A DNA stretch of 8,647 bases. It comes from Comamonadaceae bacterium. GTDB taxonomy: Bacteria; Pseudomonadota; Gammaproteobacteria; Burkholderiales; Burkholderiaceae_C. A program made the translations under genes and the position numbers. Positions within the stretch are counted from its first letter, which is position 1. Each line of letters opens with the position of its first letter. Positions 6,027-8,647 of this stretch are shown in pieces. A model generated the notes under the pieces. The model saw nothing but the letters and a program-made list of their open reading frames with translations. It was not told the DNA's origin and made no database searches. The stretch spans positions 1 to 8,647 of the forward strand of contig CANFZJ010000110.1 in the NCBI GenBank assembly GCA_947451445.1, written 5' to 3'.

Positions 6027-6939
6027 GTAGCACGCCCAACACCCCTAGCGAAAAAGGCAGACTGGCCATGGCCAGCAGGGTAGACAAGCTGACCAAACTG
6101 GCCGTCAACCCGGCGTCGTAACCCATCTTGGCGGCCAGCACGTAGGCGCTGGAGGCGGTGGGCAGCGCGGCAAACGCCAGCAGCACGGTGGTGTGCAGGG
6201 GCGACAAGCCCATCGCGTAGGCCACGCCCAGCGCCAGCACCGGCAAGATGAAATGCCGAATCGCCAGCACCGACACCACCAGCACCTTGGCCCGGGCCAG
6301 TGGGCCGAACTGCATGCCCGCCCCGGCCGACAGCAAACCCAGCGTGATGGCCGATGCACCGATGCGGCTGCAGGTGGGCTCCAGCCAGAGCGGCATGGCA
6401 AAACCCAGCAGGTTGGCGGCCAGCCCGGCCAGAATGGACAAGATCAGCGGGTTGCGCACCAGTTCGCGCACAAAACCCTTGTTGGCATGCCGCGCCATGG
6501 GCCACACGGCGGCCACGTTCAGCAGGGGTACGCAGACACCAATCATCACAGCAATCAGCTGCGGCCCCTGGGGCCCGGCCAGCCGTTCGGCCAGCGCCAG
6601 GGCGATGAAGGAGTTGAAGCGAAAAGCGATTTGTGCGTTGGCCGCGTGCTCGCGCCGGTCCATGTGGCGGCCCAGCCAGGGCAGGTAGGGCAGGGCGTAG
6701 GCCAAGGCCACTGCCAGCATGGCCAGCGCCAGCCCGGCAAACACCAGGCTGGACGCGGCAGACAGGTCCAGCGGTGCGCGCACGATGGACTGGAACAGCA
6801 GCACCGGCAGCAAAAAGTAGTAGGTCAGGCTCTCCACCTGCTGCCACACGGGGCGGTTCAGGTTGGTGGTGCGGCATACCAGGTAGCCGCACAAAATAAG
6901 GGAGAAGTCGGGGAAGAGGAGTTGGGCGTAATTCACCAC
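6022..6939 (-). CDS. AEC-family (auxin efflux carrier type) permease
   Basis: A 305-residue, strongly hydrophobic inner-membrane protein with about ten predicted helices and the normal length for bacterial AEC (Mem_trans) transporters. Supporting segments are LTYYFLLPVLLFQSI (38-52), the central RNPLILSILAGLAANLLG (162-179), and near the C-terminus LAFAALPTASSAYVLAAKMG (254-273), which contains the conserved small-residue TASSA region. Members in bacteria export or import carboxylates such as malate or malonate; the substrate here cannot be told. The start is GTG GTG (6939-6934) and either codon could be used. No Shine-Dalgarno is visible on this strand, because the nearby GGAGG at 6941-6945 reads in the other direction. 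An extended -10-like TGCTATCCT (6951-6943) lies three bases before the first GTG and, if real, would give a leaderless or nearly leaderless message. The gene converges on queG and diverges from the TTT binding-protein gene. Confidence 0.93.
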   Translation of the reverse strand: MVNYAQLLFPDFSLILCGYLVCRTTNLNRPVWQQVESLTYYFLLPVLLFQSIVRAPLDLSAASSLVFAGLALAMLAVALAYALPYLPWLGRHMDRREHAANAQIAFRFNSFIALALAERLAGPQGPQLIAVMIGVCVPLLNVAAVWPMARHANKGFVRELVRNPLILSILAGLAANLLGFAMPLWLEPTCSRIGASAITLGLLSAGAGMQFGPLARAKVLVVSVLAIRHFILPVLALGVAYAMGLSPLHTTVLLAFAALPTASSAYVLAAKMGYDAGLTASLVSLSTLLAMASLPFSLGVLGVLR

Positions 6940-7057
6940 TGGAGGATAGCAGCCGATGTGCGCGTTTTCCCTGCCTTGGCATATGGGGTATCCACATGGA
7001 AAGCGCGCAGGCTTTGGTTACGATGCAGGCTGTTTTACCCCCCACGAAAGGTGCACC
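6940..7057. promoter_or_regulatory. Divergent promoter region between AEC and TTT binding-protein genes
   Basis: This 118-bp gap must hold promoters for both genes. Toward the binding protein, TACGAT (7019-7024) is a weak -10 candidate without a good -35. At 6983-6997, ATGGGGTATCCACAT is an imperfect palindrome (ATG.GG-TAT-CC.CAT) that fits the T-N11-A pattern of LysR-type regulator sites. No LysR-type gene is in the window. Individual assignments are weak; the promoter role of the gap as a whole is likely from gene orientation. Confidence 0.4.
7046..7051 (+). promoter_or_regulatory. Ribosome binding site deciding the GTG start of the TTT binding protein
   Basis: GAAAGG lies six bases before GTG 7058. 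It supports that start over the longer in-frame ATG at 6956, which would bury the signal peptide behind a 34-residue extension. Confidence 0.6.
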
Positions 7058-8023
7058 GTGCAGTTTAAAACCACCCTTGTCGCCGCAGGCCTGTTGGCCG
7101 CTGCGGGCACTGCCCTGGCCCAGGGCTACCCTAACAAGATCATCCGGCTGCAGGTGCCGTTTGCGCCCGGCGGTACCACCGACATCATCGCCCGCACCAT
7201 TGCCGACCCTCTGAGCCGGGCGCTGGGGCAGACCGTGATTGTGGAGAACAAGGCCGGTGGCGGCGGGCTGATTGGGGCCAATGAAACGGCCAAAGCCGTG
7301 CCGGACGGCTATTCGCTGGGTATTGCCACGGTGTCCACGGTAGCGGCCAACCCGGCCATCAACCCCAAGACGCCGTATAACCCGCTGACCGACTTCACCC
7401 CCATCATCAACATCGCGGCCACGCCCAACATCATCGTGGTGACGCCCAGCTTTCCGGCCAAGGACTACAAGGGCTTCATCGCCGAGCTGAAGAAGTCGCC
7501 CGGCAAGCATTCGTTTGCATCGTCGGGCACCGGCACCATCCAGCAGCTGCAAATGGAGCTGTACAAGAGCATGACCGGCACCTTCATGACCCACATTCCC
7601 TACCGGGGTGCGGGCCCGGCGCTGAACGACACGGTGGCGGGCCAGGTCGCCATGATGCTGGACAACCTGCCGTCCGCCTTGCCCTTCATCCAGGCCAACC
7701 GCTTGGTGCCTATCGTGGTCGCAGCGCCACAGCGCCTGGCCGTGCTGCCCAATGTGCCCACCTTCAAAGAAGTCGGCCTGGAGCCGGTGAACCGCATGGC
7801 CTTCTATGGCATCTACGGCCCCAAAGGCCTGCCGCAAGAGGTGGTGGACAAGGTCAACGCCGGCGTGCGCAAGGCGCTGGAAGACCCTGCCGTGCGCAAG
7901 CGCATCGAAGACACCGGCTCCATCATCGTGGCCAACACGCCCGAGCAGTTTGCCGCCCAGATCAAGGCCGAATTCGATGTCTACAAAAAAGTGGTCACCA
8001 ACGCGAAGCTGACGCTGGATTGA
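7058..8023 (+). CDS. Tripartite tricarboxylate transporter-type periplasmic binding protein (Bug/TctC family)
   Basis: From GTG 7058 the product is 321 residues, the usual length for Bug proteins. A signal peptide spans residues 1-21 (MQFKTTLVAAGLLAAAGTALA, cut before QGYPNK). The mature part opens with the family pattern PNKIIRLQVPFAPGGTTDII (25-44), in which the PGG-T-D loop with D42 contacts ligand carboxylate groups. It continues with ENKAGGGGLIGANETAKA (63-80), PDGYSLGI (82-89), SFASSGTGTIQQLQMELYK (152-170) and HIPYRGAGPALNDTVAGQV (179-197), all typical. Known members bind small organic acids or amides for uptake or sensing. The ligand is not predictable here. No TctA/TctB membrane subunits lie beside it, which is common for the many orphan Bug genes in Comamonadaceae and Burkholderiales. 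Its TGA overlaps the likely xerD start as TTGA, so the two may be co-transcribed although their roles are unrelated. Confidence 0.95.
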   Translation: MQFKTTLVAAGLLAAAGTALAQGYPNKIIRLQVPFAPGGTTDIIARTIADPLSRALGQTVIVENKAGGGGLIGANETAKAVPDGYSLGIATVSTVAANPAINPKTPYNPLTDFTPIINIAATPNIIVVTPSFPAKDYKGFIAELKKSPGKHSFASSGTGTIQQLQMELYKSMTGTFMTHIPYRGAGPALNDTVAGQVAMMLDNLPSALPFIQANRLVPIVVAAPQRLAVLPNVPTFKEVGLEPVNRMAFYGIYGPKGLPQEVVDKVNAGVRKALEDPAVRKRIEDTGSIIVANTPEQFAAQIKAEFDVYKKVVTNAKLTLD

Positions 8024-8647
8024 CAGCCGCATTGCATACGGACCGCATCGACGCTTTCATCGACGCCCTGTGGCTGGAAGACGGCCTGTCCAAAAACACC
8101 CTGGCGGCGTACCGGCGCGACCTGGGCCTGTACGCCGCCTGGCTGGCTGCCCGGCACACCGCGCTGGACGCCACCGCCGAGGCCGACCTGCAGGCCTACT
8201 TTGCCGCCCAGCACGCGACCCACAAAGCCACCTCGGCGAACCGGCGGCTCACGGTGTTCAAACGCTACTTTCGCTGGGCGCTGCGGGAGCGGGTGATTCT
8301 GGCCGACCCCACACTCAAGCTGGAACCCGCCCGCACCCCCCTGCGGGTGCCCAAAAACCTGACCGAAGCCCAGGTGGAAACCCTGCTGGCCGCGCCCGAC
8401 GTGCAGACACCGCTGGGCCTGCGCGACCGCGCCATGCTGGAGCTGCTGTACGCCAGCGGCCTGCGCGTGAGCGAACTGGTGCAGTTGAAAACCTTCCACC
8501 TGCGGCTGAACGACCATGTGCTGCAAGTCACCGGCAAAGGCAGCAAAGAGCGGCTGGTGCCGATGGGCCAAGTCGCCGCCCAGTGGCTGGAGCGCTACCT
8601 GGCGGACGCCCGGCCCGAGATTCTGGACGGCCAGCAGACCGATGACC
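8020..8647 (+). CDS. xerD: Site-specific tyrosine recombinase XerD, C-terminus outside window
   Basis: XerD, with XerC, acts at dif to resolve chromosome dimers. The 209 residues present cover the N-terminal SAM-like core-binding domain (about 6-92; FIDALWLEDGLSKNTLAAYR at 13-32, and the KATSANRRLTVFKRYFRWAL region) and the start of the catalytic domain (from about 112). They include the first catalytic arginine R149 in LLYASGLRVSELVQL and the beta-hairpin lysine K173 in TGKGSKERLVPMG. Residue spacing matches E. coli XerD nearly one for one, and DALWLE plus LRDRAMLELLYASGLRVSEL favour XerD over XerC. The remaining His/Arg/His and Tyr residues lie beyond the edge. The start is TTG 8020, overlapping the preceding TGA (TTGA); TTG 8032 is the alternative, four residues shorter. 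Neither has a clear Shine-Dalgarno, which agrees with translational coupling to the binding-protein gene. Confidence 0.95.
   Translation, partial: MTAALHTDRIDAFIDALWLEDGLSKNTLAAYRRDLGLYAAWLAARHTALDATAEADLQAYFAAQHATHKATSANRRLTVFKRYFRWALRERVILADPTLKLEPARTPLRVPKNLTEAQVETLLAAPDVQTPLGLRDRAMLELLYASGLRVSELVQLKTFHLRLNDHVLQVTGKGSKERLVPMGQVAAQWLERYLADARPEILDGQQTDD

Noticed and set aside
6956..7057. ATG 6956 with GGAGG ten bases upstream as the start of the TTT binding protein
   Set aside because: It would put 34 unrelated residues before a perfect signal peptide. GTG 7058 with GAAAGG six bases upstream gives the family length.
6014..8032. 672-codon minus-strand open frame opposite the TTT binding protein and running into the AEC region
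   Set aside because: It lies antisense to a clear binding-protein gene and in another frame of the AEC gene. Its Gly/His/Arg-rich translation has no domain-like pattern; long antisense frames are expected at this GC content.

Overview
The window reads as chromosomal DNA of a high-GC betaproteobacterium, most likely family Comamonadaceae (Rhodoferax / Acidovorax / Polaromonas relatives). The pointers are the strong GC bias at third codon positions, a tripartite-tricarboxylate-type (Bug/TctC) binding protein, protein sequences of betaproteobacterial type, and two copies of a GCTGCTAGCGC...GCTATT interspersed repeat that I associate with this family from memory. No phage, IS, CRISPR, tRNA or rRNA is visible. 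Coding density is high; the largest gap is about 170 bp. Eight genes are supported, two of them cut by the window edges.

Region 1 (1-2872, minus strand) is a two-gene envelope-sensing module. A secreted or envelope LysM-FecR protein with three fibronectin-like repeats is followed, with overlapping stop and start, by a CHASE2 membrane receptor. That receptor runs into a PAS domain and leaves the window before its output domain. Upstream lies an AT-rich gap (2873-3045) with a possible promoter and an 11-bp direct repeat.

Region 2 (3046-5969) is a housekeeping cluster. tsaE (t6A tRNA modification ATPase) and an amiC-type cell-wall amidase overlap by ATGA on the minus strand. queG (epoxyqueuosine reductase) diverges from tsaE with no bases between the two chosen start codons. 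This resembles the enterobacterial arrangement queG / nnrD-tsaE-amiB, but nnrD is absent here and mutL does not follow the amidase.

Region 3 (5970-8647) starts with a diverged copy of the interspersed repeat between convergent queG and an AEC-family permease gene. A 118-bp divergent region then separates the permease from a TTT-type periplasmic binding protein. That gene overlaps by TTGA the start of xerD, the chromosome-dimer-resolution recombinase, which is cut at the right edge after its first two catalytic residues.

The most interesting points are a copy of the interspersed repeat that is translated as part of the amidase linker, a CHASE2 receptor reading frame whose only sensible start is CTG, three NTGA stop-start overlaps that each use a different start codon, and the zero-gap divergent tsaE/queG pair with a -10-like box that predicts a leaderless queG message. 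I do not see a clearly new multi-gene system. The LysM-FecR/CHASE2 pair is the best candidate for undescribed signalling.
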